Source: Malus domestica
Taxonomy: Eukaryota; Streptophyta; Magnoliopsida; Rosales; Rosaceae
NCBI RefSeq assembly: GCF_042453785.1
Contig: NC_091670.1
Span: 33,057,501 to 33,121,500, forward strand
Direction of reading: 5' to 3'
Length of the DNA stretch: 64,000 nucleotides
Shown here: positions 11,757 through 26,162 of the stretch, one piece after another
Layout of the letters: each line of letters starts with the position of its first letter
How positions within the stretch are numbered: the stretch's first letter is position 1
Made by a program: the position numbers and the translations under genes
Notes under the pieces: model-generated
What the model saw: the letters and a program-made list of their open reading frames with translations, nothing else
Database searches by the model: none
Told to the model about the DNA's origin: nothing

Positions 11757-11911
11757 GGAAAACTAATGAAAATGGCTTGAAAACTTTGAGTTTTAATGAT
11801 AAGGACAAAATAAAGGATAAAATGAATAGTACCAGGATTGACTTTTTAATGTAAAAATGTGGTTTTTCGTTAAAGTGAACAGTACCAGGTGCTTTTCGTT
11901 AAAGTTCCCTT
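11757..11911 (+). mobile_element. AT-rich MITE (CGTTAAAGT family)
   Basis: Begins GAAAACTAATGAAAATGGC and ends TTTCGTTAAAGTTCCCT, with GTGAACAGTACCAGG inside. I recall this as a very common Rosaceae intergenic repeat. An inverted relative is at 9666-9816. Confidence 0.55.
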
Positions 11912-12335
11912 AAAAATATTCCTAAGTTTGATTTACTCTTCTTCTTTGTATCAAAAAGCAAAATTTTGATTCCTATGGCACACAAAAAGTAACGTTGTCT
12001 GAAGAAGGTTAATTCCCAAAGAACTCATTCTACAAACCAAATTATACTTAGAATCCTACATGCAATATCACAAGAAATTTCTCTCCACGGAAATATGAAC
12101 AACGATCCAATTTCATCTATGAAGAATTTCGAATCCCAAAAGATTAGGACCACAAGGTCTATCTAGAAAATAAGATAATCGAGATCAATGAATCTCTCTC
12201 TAGCATGATATTAATCTCACAATTTACACGACCTGCGAAAATTTGTAATAACTATATGTATAAACTTGTTGTAGGTAAGTTTTTATGCAACACACAAATA
12301 GTGTTTTCTTTTTGCCAAACATGATCAACCAACAA

Positions 12336-12494
12336 CCACCACAGGTGATCCAGTGGTTGGGAAAGAATTCTAGACCCGTATTCCACACAACACGTCTTGA
12401 GTTCGATTCTTTACATTGTATAAAATCACATGATGACGGCCATGAGAGCTAAATTACCTGAGTGGCTTTTCATGGCAAAAAAAGAAAAAAAAAG
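12336..12494 (+). mobile_element. tRNA-derived SINE-like element
   Basis: Contains an A-box-like segment (TGATCCAGTGGTTGGGA) and, about 60 bp on, a B-box-like segment (GAGTTCGATTCTT), as in tRNA-derived Pol III promoters. It ends in an A-rich tail (12478-12495). No convincing TSD was found. Confidence 0.55.
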
Positions 12495-12754
12495 TAAACT
12501 ACCGTTACGAAGTGATCAGTTGTCTCCTCTTACAAAAAGAATTCATCAATCAGCGTAGAGACGTGTAAAAAGAAAAGCATACGAGTCGGTACGCGTAGAT
12601 TCTATGCATCTTGCAAGGGAAGGAAATATTGCCGCTACCTTTTTGTGTGTTGGGCATGCAAAGATTTAACCCCAACAAAACTTATTCCATTTAAAGCCAC
12701 TTTGTTAGGAGTACCAATGAGGAAGGTTCGCGTATGAAACAAAATCATATTTCT

Positions 12755-13030
12755 TTATGATTATTTTTCTTCTTAATGTATATTTTTGGGGCTATTTTCA
12801 ACTTTCTTTTAAATATCATAGCTTAGGAAAACTTGAAATTAAACCCTTATAAATGAAGATAATTGGCTCGTTTGGAAATGTTTTTAAAATGACATAAAGC
12901 GGTTACAGTACTTTTTTAGAATTCACTTGAATTTGTTACTAAGGATTAATTTCAATTACATTACCATAATGATAACTTGATTAATTATTTTTGTTTTTGG
13001 AATTATAATTCATTTAGTTCAAAAAACAAT
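12755..13030. repeat. Start of the MTP10 duplicated segment, copy A (paired with 26163-26430)
   Basis: Sequence TTAATGTATATTTTTGGGG, CATAGCTTAGGAAAA, AAACCCTTATAAATGAAG and CATAATGATAACTTGATTAATT recurs in order at 26163-26430, just upstream of MTP10-B. It therefore appears to mark the left end of the duplicated unit. In copy A it is now 6.5 kb from the gene, because transposons inserted between. Confidence 0.7.
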
Positions 13031-13641
13031 TATGGAAAATTTTATTTAAATTCATTTAATCTCTTTCTATACCCAATTTAAATTTTAAATGTTAATTATC
13101 TTTTTTATCCTCTTGCATAATTACCATCAATTACAAGATGAAATTAATCAATAAACCCGCACATTATAATTAAACATTACCATCACTTATTATCTTACGT
13201 TCATTCCGACTAAAATCCTAATAACTCTTATAGAGAAAAACAAGTTTTTTTTTTTATATCGATGGCTACAATCCTAATTCCAGCAAGGATGGAGGAGCTG
13301 GATAAACCAGCTTTCACTCTCAAACCATTCGAATTAAATAAATTAACAACATATAAAGTACAAATAAAAGCCTTGAAGATGTACCTATGTTACAGACCGC
13401 ATCTTTTATTGTCTCAACAAACCTTCTATAATCATGGTCAGTTGATGTGCTCTGGACTCAAATCTCCAAGGAGTCCCCTTGAAATAAAAGGACCTGCATG
13501 AAAACTAGGAGAGAATTTATAGCCAACACGAATCTGCACTATGTCCGACATTGCCGGCCATGAGCGCTCTATGGCTTCGTGAAAATTTTCCTCATATTTC
13601 TCGCCTCAGCTACTACAATTGCATCTGTGAGGGGGTACAAG
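13031..13641. other. No gene recognised
   Basis: An 80-codon open frame at 13262-13501 shows no family resemblance and no homologous copy elsewhere in the window. Nothing else supportable. Confidence 0.4.
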
Positions 13642-15178
13642 TAGACCTAGCATTTGTGTCATGTTTTTCGTGTTCGAGTTGTTTTCGTGTCATACCCGAT
13701 ATCTTAACGGGTCGTGTCGTGTAACACCCATTAAAATAAACGAGTAAAATGACCCGACCCGAAATTGACCCGATAATATTAACAGGTAATATGACCCGAC
13801 CCGTTACCCGTTAAGGAAAATATATTTTAAACCAATAAATAATCAAATGAAAAACAAAATACTAAATAAGTATATACATACCATATTGTCACATCCAAAA
13901 CATAAAAATGCATTTTTCTTTTAAGTATATTTTCACTTACCTAAAGTCTTTAATAGTTTTTTCATTAATGTAGAAGTGTAAAAAAAATATAGAAAAAAAT
14001 ATATAAACGCTCATAATGACAAGCTTTACAACTTTCATGAAGAGCTTAACTTTGAAATTCACCACTATAATCATATAAATCATAGATCAAATTTAACCGT
14101 TGATTGTTGCTTACATTTATGCTTCATTGTTCACATCAAATTTTTTTTTCTTCAGATTTTCTTTTTTGAAAACTTGACCTATTGGAGGATGCAGGAAGAT
14201 GAACGGTTTGGATCGTTGATATTATATTCAGAGTTTTATGGTTAGTGAAAATATTGCTTGATGTTTATAAAGTTTCTACAAACTATATGGCATCGACTCA
14301 TATTTCAGTTAACCGTAAATATCGAAACATGATATTAAAGATCTGAACTGTTCATCTTCTTACATCCGCCAGATGATCATGTTTTCAAAAAATAAAATTC
14401 AGTAAGAAGAATAAAGCGTAAATGGCAATCAACGGTTAAATATAAATTTAAGGTTTATGAATTATAGTGTTGGATTTTGAAGTTGACCCCTTCATGAAAG
14501 TTGTAAAGTTTGTCACTATGAGTGATTTTATTTTATTTTTTTACATTTTTTACACTTCTACAATAATTATTATTAATTTTATTAATTTTTCCCTCAAATA
14601 AAAAACATTATTCATGAAGGTTTGGAGGATTTTAAAAATCTAAACGATAATGTAAGTGTAACTATTATCTACTCGTGGAGGAATAATGATGAATCACAAG
14701 TGTTTATATATTCTTTCATATTTTTCATACTTGTATGTATGTCTTCTTAGTTTTTGCCTATACAAATACTATATTAGTTTATTTTAATTTTGGACAATAA
14801 CATGTTAAGTAAAATTTATCCTAGTAATGATAATAAGGAACTCTCATAATAAAAATAAATAATGACTAAAACTTTTTTTTTAAACTTATATAGAATAATA
14901 ATACAAAACTATATATTTAATATAGAATATATTGTATATATTAATATAGCTATTGTATTTTATAATAAATCTTGTAGTAATTAAACTTTAAAATTATCAA
15001 AATAATTTTTTTTCTTAATGGGTCAAAACGGGTTACCCACGTGTATACTCATTAAGAACCCGTTATTAACAGGTTTTTAACGGGTCACTCGATAATGACC
15101 CGATAAGTTATCGTGTTGACCCGAAACCCGTCGTTTTCATGTCGTGTCACCGTGTCGTGTCAGAAACTGCCAGGTCTA
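13642..15178. mobile_element. Non-autonomous hAT-like element, 8-bp TSD
   Basis: The ends are imperfect inverted repeats (TAGACCTAGCATTTGTGTCA / reverse complement TAGACCTGGCAGTTTCTGAC), bounded by the exact 8-bp direct repeat GGTACAAG (13634-13641, 15179-15186). Subterminal regions on both sides are dense in GACCCGACCCG and CCCGTTAA motifs, a pattern I associate with hAT elements. No transposase frame is present. A nearly 600-bp foldback sits inside (13969-14562). Confidence 0.8.
13969..14562. mobile_element. Foldback element nested in the hAT-like element
   Basis: Ends TGTAGAAGTGTAAAAAA / TTTTTTACACTTCTACA. Inside, CATAATGACAAGCTTTACAA on the left matches the complement of TTGTAAAGTTTGTCACTATG on the right, and AACCGTTGATTGTTGC pairs with GCAATCAACGGTT. 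The arms are about 250 bp each. It may be a separate insertion or the palindromic body of the host element. Confidence 0.7.
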
Positions 15179-15299
15179 GGTACAAGGGACCCATAAGATT
15201 TTTTACTTTTGAATTTCTTTGAAAACAAAACTACTTAGTTTGAAATTTTGTTTTATAAATGGGTGTAAAGAGACATTAACATCTTGATTCTTGATTAAT

Positions 15300-17714
15300 T
15301 GACACACCCCGACCGAGATCGAGGCATGTTGGCCGTCACGTGAGGGTGACGTAGCCATGTGCACAGTGCGGAAGCAATAAAGATAAGAAATATATGGATA
15401 AATAAAAACCAAAAGCTACTAAAGTGCACTAATAAACAGGAAGTGTTAGGAGTGAGATACAAGTGTAAATACTCCTAATTAGAGCATAGAAAGTATAGGT
15501 GCAGTCCAGTAGGACAAGTACTAATTATACAATACCAGAAAATGTCCTACAATTATTTTATTATGTCAGAACTGCCGAAATCCTCGTACGCCACCAACCG
15601 CAAGTCTAACCCCTCGCCGGAAAACATGTATAATTTTCCCAGAAATAGAATATAAACATATGCATAAATATATATATATATATATATCTCAATTCAAATC
15701 ATGCTCCACATAATCATGTTCATAAGTATGCCATGCCAAAACATAAAATAGAATAACTAACTTAGGTGAGAATAAATTCATGGAAAATAACATATTAGCC
15801 GAACCCCTGTATAAGTCTGTACGGCTGAATTCATAGCTCATTATTCAATCTAGCCAGAGTCACTACAGTGACCTATACGGCACTACACAGCACATAAGTC
15901 GGAACCACTAAAAATGTATGTACGACAAGACTGGGTGTAATATAGTTATGCTCAATACTACGTTCTCATGATAGCTGGCGCGATAAATTGCTAGTCACCT
16001 ACGAGTCAGAACCACCTATGATGGTCTGTACGACAAGACTGTGCACCTAAATTGGATCCAATGTGAGCATATGGTGCGGGAGGTGACATTATAAACAAGC
16101 ATGTGTCATATCTCTGGCTAAATCACAATCACCCTAGGTGCAGGTTTATGAGCTCAATGCTTCTCAATCACAACTTTAATCACATTCACAATTCATAACT
16201 CACCTGGGCTTACCTGAGCGTCCACAGCACCACAATTATATAATGGGATGTGATATCCACACACCCATTTTTACTTCTCCCACACCTTTTTAATTTTCGG
16301 CCGTCAGATCAGATGAATTGAAGAAGATCAAAGGATAAAAATTAACAAGGGGTGTGAGAGAAGTAAAAAGGGGTGTGTGGATAGCACACCCCTTATATAA
16401 TATGCATCATATACCAATTCATATACAGAATATAAATCTATATGCATGGCATTTCAAGGCATACTTTCATTTAAACACATTTTCTGGGAAAATATCAAGT
16501 ATATAAGTGTATACTGAAAACCAAAAACCCACTCACTGGTATGTCGAATGGTCGTAGCCCCGAGTCGCCCTTGACTGTGCTCGTCCTCGGGATAAGTCTC
16601 CCCTATATGCGAAACAACTATAAAAAGGTTCATTTAAAGCACATAACCAATACTAGCTAATAACTTCTCATACATTGCTCAAATGAGGTATTTGATATAC
16701 CAATGTGATCTACACAACCTCACGAACATCCCCATATTTTTAGAAAAAATTTCCGACCACCCATGCGCCACCACGCGCCAACCAAGGCACAACCAGACGT
16801 GCCGCCCACGCGTGGGCATGTGCCAGGCACACTGACGGTAACCCTAACGGCGTTAGGGAATATTCAGTCCAAAAACAAGCATATACCGTTGATTATTAAC
16901 GGCGTCAGCTAACGCCGTTAGCATATTCTGTCAAAACTGACAAATTATGCCTTCATCTTCTCTAACGAGTTGCCGGACGCTGGTGACTTCGCCGGTTTCT
17001 AGGTTTAATTTCAAAACCTTATATCTCTCTCGTTTTAACACCAAACTTCATGAAACTTGAACCATTTTGAAAATCTCACCAAGACAAACAAAATCATACC
17101 TGAGTCAAGCCCTGAAACCACCAGAAACTTGCTGGAAAAAGCCTCGATATTCCAGCAATTCTTAAAACTCGTGGTTTTCGATAGTCCGACATCCAAATTC
17201 TTCCAACGAACCACTCCGAGCATCGTGAGGACCTCCTTAAGCTACCTATACAATTGAAATCCCCAAAAACATGTGATTTATGATTGCATGAATAGTACCT
17301 AAATCGGAGTTCGACAGAAACTAGGGTTTTCGAAGGTTCAAGTTCTAAAAATAGTACGAATAAACTCAGGAGCTTGTAGGGAACAAAAACATTACCTTTT
17401 TAACGTCGATCCGTGCCTGAAATGGAAAGCTTGGAGTTTGTCCGTATGTTTTGTATGGATTTTCTGAAAAATCCGAGGAATGAGAGAGAGAATGCACGGG
17501 AAAGAGAGAGAAAAAGTTTGTGTGTGTGTGTGAGTGGTCCACGTGGGTCACCAATCAAAACCACAAAAACTAAGTTCTAATTTGGTCCAAAAATTAAGGA
17601 AAAACATAAGTTTGGGCCACCACTAACATGCATAACACACACCACAACACTCACGTCCAAGGGTAAATAGTCAACTCACGTCATCGCTAATTTATTTCGG
17701 AACGGGCTGTGACA
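15300..17714. mobile_element. Solo LTR (about 2.4 kb) with 5-bp TSD
   Basis: Starts TGACACACCCCGACC and ends CGGGCTGTGACA (TG..CA ends), flanked by TTAAT (15295-15299, 17715-17719). There is no second LTR, primer-binding site or coding region in the window, so it is best read as a solo LTR left by recombination, probably of a Ty3/Gypsy-type element. It contains the GGGGTGTG MITE copy 3. Short frames inside match no protein. Confidence 0.75.
16244..16392. mobile_element. GGGGTGTG MITE family, copy 3, nested in solo LTR
   Basis: 149-bp copy with TGGGATGTGATATCCACAC / GTGTGGATAGCACACCCC ends, in opposite orientation to copies 1 and 2, and TSD TTATATAA (16236-16243, 16393-16400). It inserted after the LTR. 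Confidence 0.85.
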
Positions 17715-18560
17715 TTAATTCTTGAATTAAAAATAATATGGGTAAGGGAGTAAGTTAGGTGTAGAAAGAGGCTACAAGAGTTCAAATAAAATTTCTCAAA
17801 AATTATACTTGCAATCCCGAGTTCGAATCTCTCCCCCGTAAATACTACTTGTATGCATGTAGCATCAAACAAATAAAATCCTAGTGATAGTGACCTTTTT
17901 GAATTATTATTTGAAAAAATTAATCTCAGTTTACTATTCTGAAATTTTTCGGTTTTCAACATTTGATACATGAAGTTTTTTTCATCCTAGAGTAGTACCT
18001 AAAGTCATAATTTTGGAACACTTTCATACATACCTTAACTTTTCTGTCAGAATCTCTGTTAATCGATGACATGGCATCCACGTTGACAATAATTAGGGGC
18101 CACATGTCAATATGGGGGCCCACATGATTATTAAAAATTAATAAATAATAAAATTTTAAAATTTTAAAAAATTACAAAGGCATCTTCCTCCCTTGCGCCT
18201 TTGCTCCCCCTCCCGTCGTCTTCCCTGCAATACAAATCTACGGCGGAGTGCGTCGTCTCTCATCCATATTTGCACCAGTCCGAATAACTAGCCCGAACTC
18301 CATTCTAGCACAAACACATACACAATCAATCTCCTCTCCCATCCAAATCCACAACCTCCCCTCAATCCCCCAATTTATGCAAATTCAATAATCTCAAAAT
18401 TCGATAAGTCATGGTCGGATCCTAAGGATTCGTCACTACCGACCAGGTCATCGTCGTCGACTTCGTGACCCTCGTGGTTCTCTTCGATCTTTGCTAGAAA
18501 AACGCAGAATCAAATGAAGCATCTCTACACTAACGAGTCCTCCGGTTGCCCGAGACCTCA
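17715..18560. other. Intergenic; includes a low-AT patch
   Basis: 17790-17900 shares a B-box-like GAGTTCGAATCTCTC and GTGA.AGTGACCTTTTTGAA with 26430-26500, upstream of MTP10-B, so it belongs to the duplicated flank. 18175-18560 is richer in C and has short open stretches (for example around 18411-18500), but I recognise no protein. Confidence 0.45.
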
Positions 18561-18564
18561 CTGA

Positions 18565-19330
18565 TTGTTGTATCAAAAGTGAGGGTAAAATAGGAAAAAT
18601 AGGGATATGATTATCATTTTCTTAAAAGATACAAAATTATTATTTTTCCCTCATTATGTAAGTATTGTGTATCAAAGGTGAGGGTAAAATAGAAAAAAAT
18701 GGGCAAAAAGTTGACAAGGAGGGTTCTCTTAATAATATTTGTCCTCCTTATGTAAATATTGTGTATCAAAAGTGAGGGTAAAATAGGAAAAATAGGGATA
18801 TGATTGTCATTTTCTGAAAAGATACAAAATTACTATTTCACCCTCATTATGTAAGCATTGTGTATAAAAAGTGATGGCAAAATAGGAAAAATGGGCAAAA
18901 ATAGTACTAGCATATGGGCACACACAAAGTGTGTGAAAATTTTTTATTTTTGTTTTTGAAATAGAATGAGAGAGGAAGAGGGTGATAGAGAATGTGAGAG
19001 TGGGAAATTTTTATTATTATTTAATTAGAGATATGTTAAGATTACATGTAGGTAAGACTTTGACAAAAAACAGCAAAATTTGGTTGTGTGAAATTACATT
19101 ACTGCTCATATTTCTTATTCATGTTCTATTTTAGTTAGAGGGTTAAACTGATAATTTTATAGGATTTTGGTTGACAATAAGTGTTTTATTAATTAGTAAA
19201 GATTTGTCTTCCTTATGTAAATATTATGTATCAAAAGTGAGGGTAAAATAGGAAAAATATGACTATTTTGCCCTCATTATGTAAGTATTGTGTATCAAAA
19301 GTGAGGGCAAAATAAAAAAAAAGGGGCAAA
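18565..19330. repeat. Degenerate tandem repeat array (about 95-bp units)
   Basis: The block TTGTGTATCAAAAGTGAGGG followed by TAAAATAGGAAAAAT recurs near 18566, 18667, 18760 and 18854, and again near 19225 and 19288, with CCCTCATTATGTAAGTATTG between units. The second cluster is separated by about 300 bp of other AT-rich sequence. Confidence 0.75.
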
Positions 19331-19513
19331 AAGTTAACAATGAGGGTTCTCTAAATAACAATAAGTATGATATAGAAGAATTTCTAGATAAATTTAGACG
19401 TATAAACATAAACTTATATAGTAATTCAGTCCACGTATAAAGCGGGGGTGGTTACATATCCTATAAGTTGGCAATTTCCGGAGAAGTTGCGTCCCCCAAA
19501 ATCCCCAACAACA

Positions 19514-22243
<2,730 letters not shown>

Positions 22244-23245
22244 TAATGATGACAGCGGTAGTGAAGATGGTAGTAACTTGTAGAGCTATGTTTTTGCACA
22301 GACCGAAGTTTTTTAAATAACCGGCGGGTTGTGCATTCATTTTGTTATTGCTATTTGCTTGTACAACCAATGTTTGTAGAACTTGATGGAATTACCTTTC
22401 CTCTGTGGCATTTATTTTTGTCAACAGCGAGTATTTACTCATTTCTTGATGTCAATTACATTATTTGATGAAGCAATCACCAACACACACCAACTATGAT
22501 ATGCTAAGCTCTTCCCAAATGTCTAAATAAAGAAGAAGTTTTTCGGGGCAAGAGTCAAGCGGCCACAGATTGATACTTTTTCACTCTTGTTTAACGAGCG
22601 TATTTATAAGACTTTGATTGGAGACATCATGCGACGGTTAAACTTGTATGCCTTCCCACAATTGGAATCGCTCATTCAACCTCTTCATTGCTCGTCAATC
22701 AAGCAATGCACAACTCACAACACTTTCACGTCTAAGAGGTGCTTTGGAACACGAGACCATAACCTAAGGGGCAATTAACGTATCAAATGACGTACGAAAT
22801 GAATAAGGTTTGACACTACTATATTTTTCGTTATCTAAGGCGAATTATTTGGAAATAATAAGAAAGACAATTAGTTAGGTGGCGTTTGGTTCGTGAGTAT
22901 GGGGATTAACAACTTCAAAACACCCGTTATGCAAAAACTTTTCTGTATGACATAGTATGAAAAAAAGATTTACCGAATTAAAAAAAAAAAAAATATCACC
23001 AGACTAAAAGAATAGCTAGATGGAAGCAAACTTATCAAAAGAATACCAAAACTCATGAACCAACCTTCATATCCCAAGTTCCTATAAAAACAATTTGGGC
23101 TACCTTTGTGTAAGAGGGGCTTTAAGTTCCTTAAGATTGCCAAGGGCTTCACAACAAAACCAAACCCATCTGCGCCAAGGTCACAATGGTAATTTAGCAC
23201 AACTAGGGTTTCGATTCTTTCTCCTCACTACTGTTTAAACCAGCT
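22244..23245. other. MTP10-A 3' flank, duplicated at 30927-31940
   Basis: 3'UTR and downstream sequence parallel copy B throughout (GATGACAGCGGTAGTGAAG, AATAATAAGAAAGACAA, AACTAGGGTTTCGATTC). Similarity ends where the 803-bp tandem repeats start. Small frames at 22970-23200 and 31629-31886 (minus) are homologous to each other but match no known protein. Confidence 0.7.
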
Positions 23246-23248
23246 TCT

Positions 23249-26110
23249 GAAGTCACCTAGGCACGCCTCGGGGCTCATTTTTAAAACACTAAGACTAAGA
23301 CTCAATTAATTAAAATCTGACTCTAGCAAATGACTTATTAGTTACAAACTCACATAAGCATAAATTACAAATAAATATACTAATTGTCAACACTTATAAT
23401 AGTCATTACAATTATAATATGTTAACACTTATAATGTGTTTAGGAAGACCTCTGAATAAGTTAAATTAATAATTAAAATATATGGTTTGTTTGGTTTGGT
23501 TTGATTTTTAAATTGTATTTTATTTTATTCTTGATCAAAACCAAATCAACCGCCCAAAACAGTTTGAATCGATCAATTTGATGCTACCCCTACAAGCTAT
23601 ACAATGAGTCAGTCATGATAGTTATCAAACCCATCATGCATTTGAGTCAAAGCTAAAATTTCAAATTTACAAGTGTAAATAGTTTGATACCTTTACAAGC
23701 TATACAACGACCACACTTCTAATAGTTTTGTTTGTTCATGTTCCACATTACAATCACTACCATTAAGTGTGCGAGTTCAAAATAATGCTTTACTTCTTTC
23801 AATATTAAGAAGAGAAATACCATAAACTAGATGAGCCAACGATGATGCCTCAGATGGCTTGAACGAGCATGCATTTTTTCCGCCATGGAGATGAGCAAAC
23901 TTTCAAATTCAACAGAAAGATTTTTAGATTCAGGTAACTCTTACACAAAAATTGACACCCAATTGAGCGCCTTAGGTGCACCTTAGCCACGTTTAGGCGA
24001 GTTTTCGCCTACTCTCATTGGGCAAATGCGATTTCACCGCCCCTGCATCCGAAGTTGCCTAGGCACGCCTAGGGGCTCATTTTTAAAACATTGACTAAAA
24101 ATAAGATTCAATTAACTAAAATCTGACGCTAGCAAATGACTTAATAGTTACAAACTCGCATAAGCATAAATTACAAATAAATATACTAATTGTCAACACT
24201 TATAATAGTCATTACAATTATAATATGTTGACACTTATAATGTGTTTAGGAAGACCTCTGAATAAATTAAATTAATAATTAAAATATATGGTTTGTTTGG
24301 TTTGTTTTTATTTTTAAATTGTATTTTATTTTATTCTTGATCAAAACCAAATCAACCGCCCAAAACAGTTTGAATCGATCAATTTGATGCTACCCCTACA
24401 AGCTATACAACGAGTCAGTCATGATAGTTATCAAACTCGTCATGCATTTGAGTCAAAGCTAAAATTTCAAATTTACAAGTGAAAATAGTTTGATACCTCT
24501 ACGAGCTATACAACGACCACACCTCTAATAGTTTTGTTTGTTCGTGTTCCAAATTACAATCATTACCATTGAGTGTGCAAGTTCAAAATAACGCTTTACT
24601 TTTTTCGATATTAAGAAGAGAAATACCATAAACTATATGAGCCAACGGTGATGCCGCAAATGGCTTGGACAAGCATGCATTTTTTCCGCCATGGAGATGA
24701 GCAAACTTTCAAATTTAACAAAAAGATTTTTAGATTCAGGTAACTCTTACACAAAAATTGACGCCCAATTAAGCGCCTTAGGTGCACCTTAGCCACGTTT
24801 AGCGAGTTTTTGCCTACTCTCATTGGACAGATGCAATTTCATCACCTCGCATTCAAAGTCGCCTAGGCACGCCTCGGGGCTCATTTTTTAAAACACTGAC
24901 TAAGACTAAGATTCAATTAACTAAAATCTGACGCTAGCAAATGACTTATTAGTTACAAACTCACATACGCATAAGATACAAATAAATATTTTAATTGTTA
25001 ATAGTCATTACAATTATAATATGTTGACACTTATAATGTGTAACATCCCACATTGCCCGACGAGAGAGGGGGTGATGTGCTTTATATGTACATGCCCACC
25101 TCTATATAGCACGAGACATTTGGAAACTCACTGGTTTTTTGTTTCATCGGAACTCCGAAGTTAAGCGAGTTCGGGCGAGAGCATTCTCAGGATGGGTGAC
25201 CCCATGGGAAGTTCTCGTGTGGGTTCCCAAAAACAAAACTGTGAGGGTGTGGCCGGGGTCCAAAGAAGACAATATCGTGCTACGGCGGAGTCGAGATTGG
25301 GATGTGACAAAATGGTATCAGAGCCACTTTGCCGTGTGGTGCGAGTGTACCGACGAGGACGTCGGGCCCTTAAGGGGGGTGGATTGTAACATCCCACATC
25401 GCCCGACGGAGAGGGGGTGATGTACCTTATATGTACATGCCCACCTTCATATAACACGAGGTTTTTTGGGAACTCACTGGCTTCTGGTTCCATCAGGAAT
25501 TCGAAGTTAAGTGAGTTCGGGTTAGAGCATTTCCAGGATGGGTGATCCCCTATGAAGTTCTCGTGTGAGTTCCCATAAACAAAATTTGTGAAGTTCTCAT
25601 TACAATTATAATATGTTGACACTTATAATGTGTTTAGGAAGACCTCTGAATAAATTAAATTAATAATTAAAATATATGGTTTGTTTGGTTTGGTTTGATT
25701 TTTAAATTGTATTTTATTTTATTCTTGATCAGAACCAAATTAACCGTCCAAAACAGTTTGAATCGATCAATTTGATGCTACCCCTACAAGCTATACAATG
25801 AGTCAGTCGTGATAGTTATCAAACTCGTCATGCATTTGAGTCAAAGCTAAAATTTCAAATTTACAAGTGAAAATAGTTTGATACCTCTACGAGCTATACA
25901 ACGACCACACTTCTAATAGTTTTGTTTGTTCGTGTTCCACGTTGCAATCATTACCAAGTGTGCGAGTTCAAAATAACACTTTACTTCTTTCGATATTAAG
26001 AAAAGAAATACCATAAACTAGATGAGCCAACGGTGATGCCGCAGATGGCTTGGACGAGTGTGCCTTTTTGCCGCCATGGAGATGAGCCAACGGTAGTTTC
26101 CTTCTCAGCT
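23249..26110. repeat. Three tandem repeats of about 803 bp
   Basis: Units start at about 23249, 24051 and 24855 with GAAGT..CCTAGGCACGCCT and end with GCCGCCATGGAGATGAG. All share AATCTGAC.CTAGCAAATGAC, AAAACAGTTTGAATCGATC and CATGCATTTGAGTCAAAGC. The spacing of 802 and 804 bp is tight. Unit 3 is lengthened by a Cassandra TRIM. No coding content. The array fills the gap between the two MTP10 segments. Confidence 0.88.
25039..25595 (+). mobile_element. Cassandra-type TRIM with 5S-rRNA-derived LTRs
   Basis: The 5' LTR (25039-25309) starts TGTAACATCCCAC and ends GATGTGACA. The primer-binding site TGGTATCAGAGC (initiator Met-tRNA complement) is at 25313-25324. A purine tract AAGGGGGGTGGA (about 25372-25383) precedes the 3' LTR, which starts at 25385 and is truncated near 25595. 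Each LTR holds a 5S rRNA-like stretch (AACTCCGAAGTTAAGCGAG, then AGGATGGGTGACC) with Pol III control boxes, the hallmark of Cassandra. There is no coding capacity. About 34 bp of host repeat is duplicated on both sides, far more than a 5-bp TSD. Confidence 0.9.
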
Positions 26111-26162
26111 AAGTTGTGTTTTATGTATGTTTGTGCCGCCTAACGATTTGTGTGGCCTTGCT

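Noticed and set aside
25145-25225. 5S rRNA gene
   Set aside because: The 5S-like sequence is incomplete and sits inside LTRs with TG..CA-type ends, a primer site and a purine tract, so it is element-derived.
25161-25622. 153-codon minus-strand open frame
   Set aside because: It lies entirely within the Cassandra element, antisense to the LTRs; its residues reflect 5S-like and LTR DNA.
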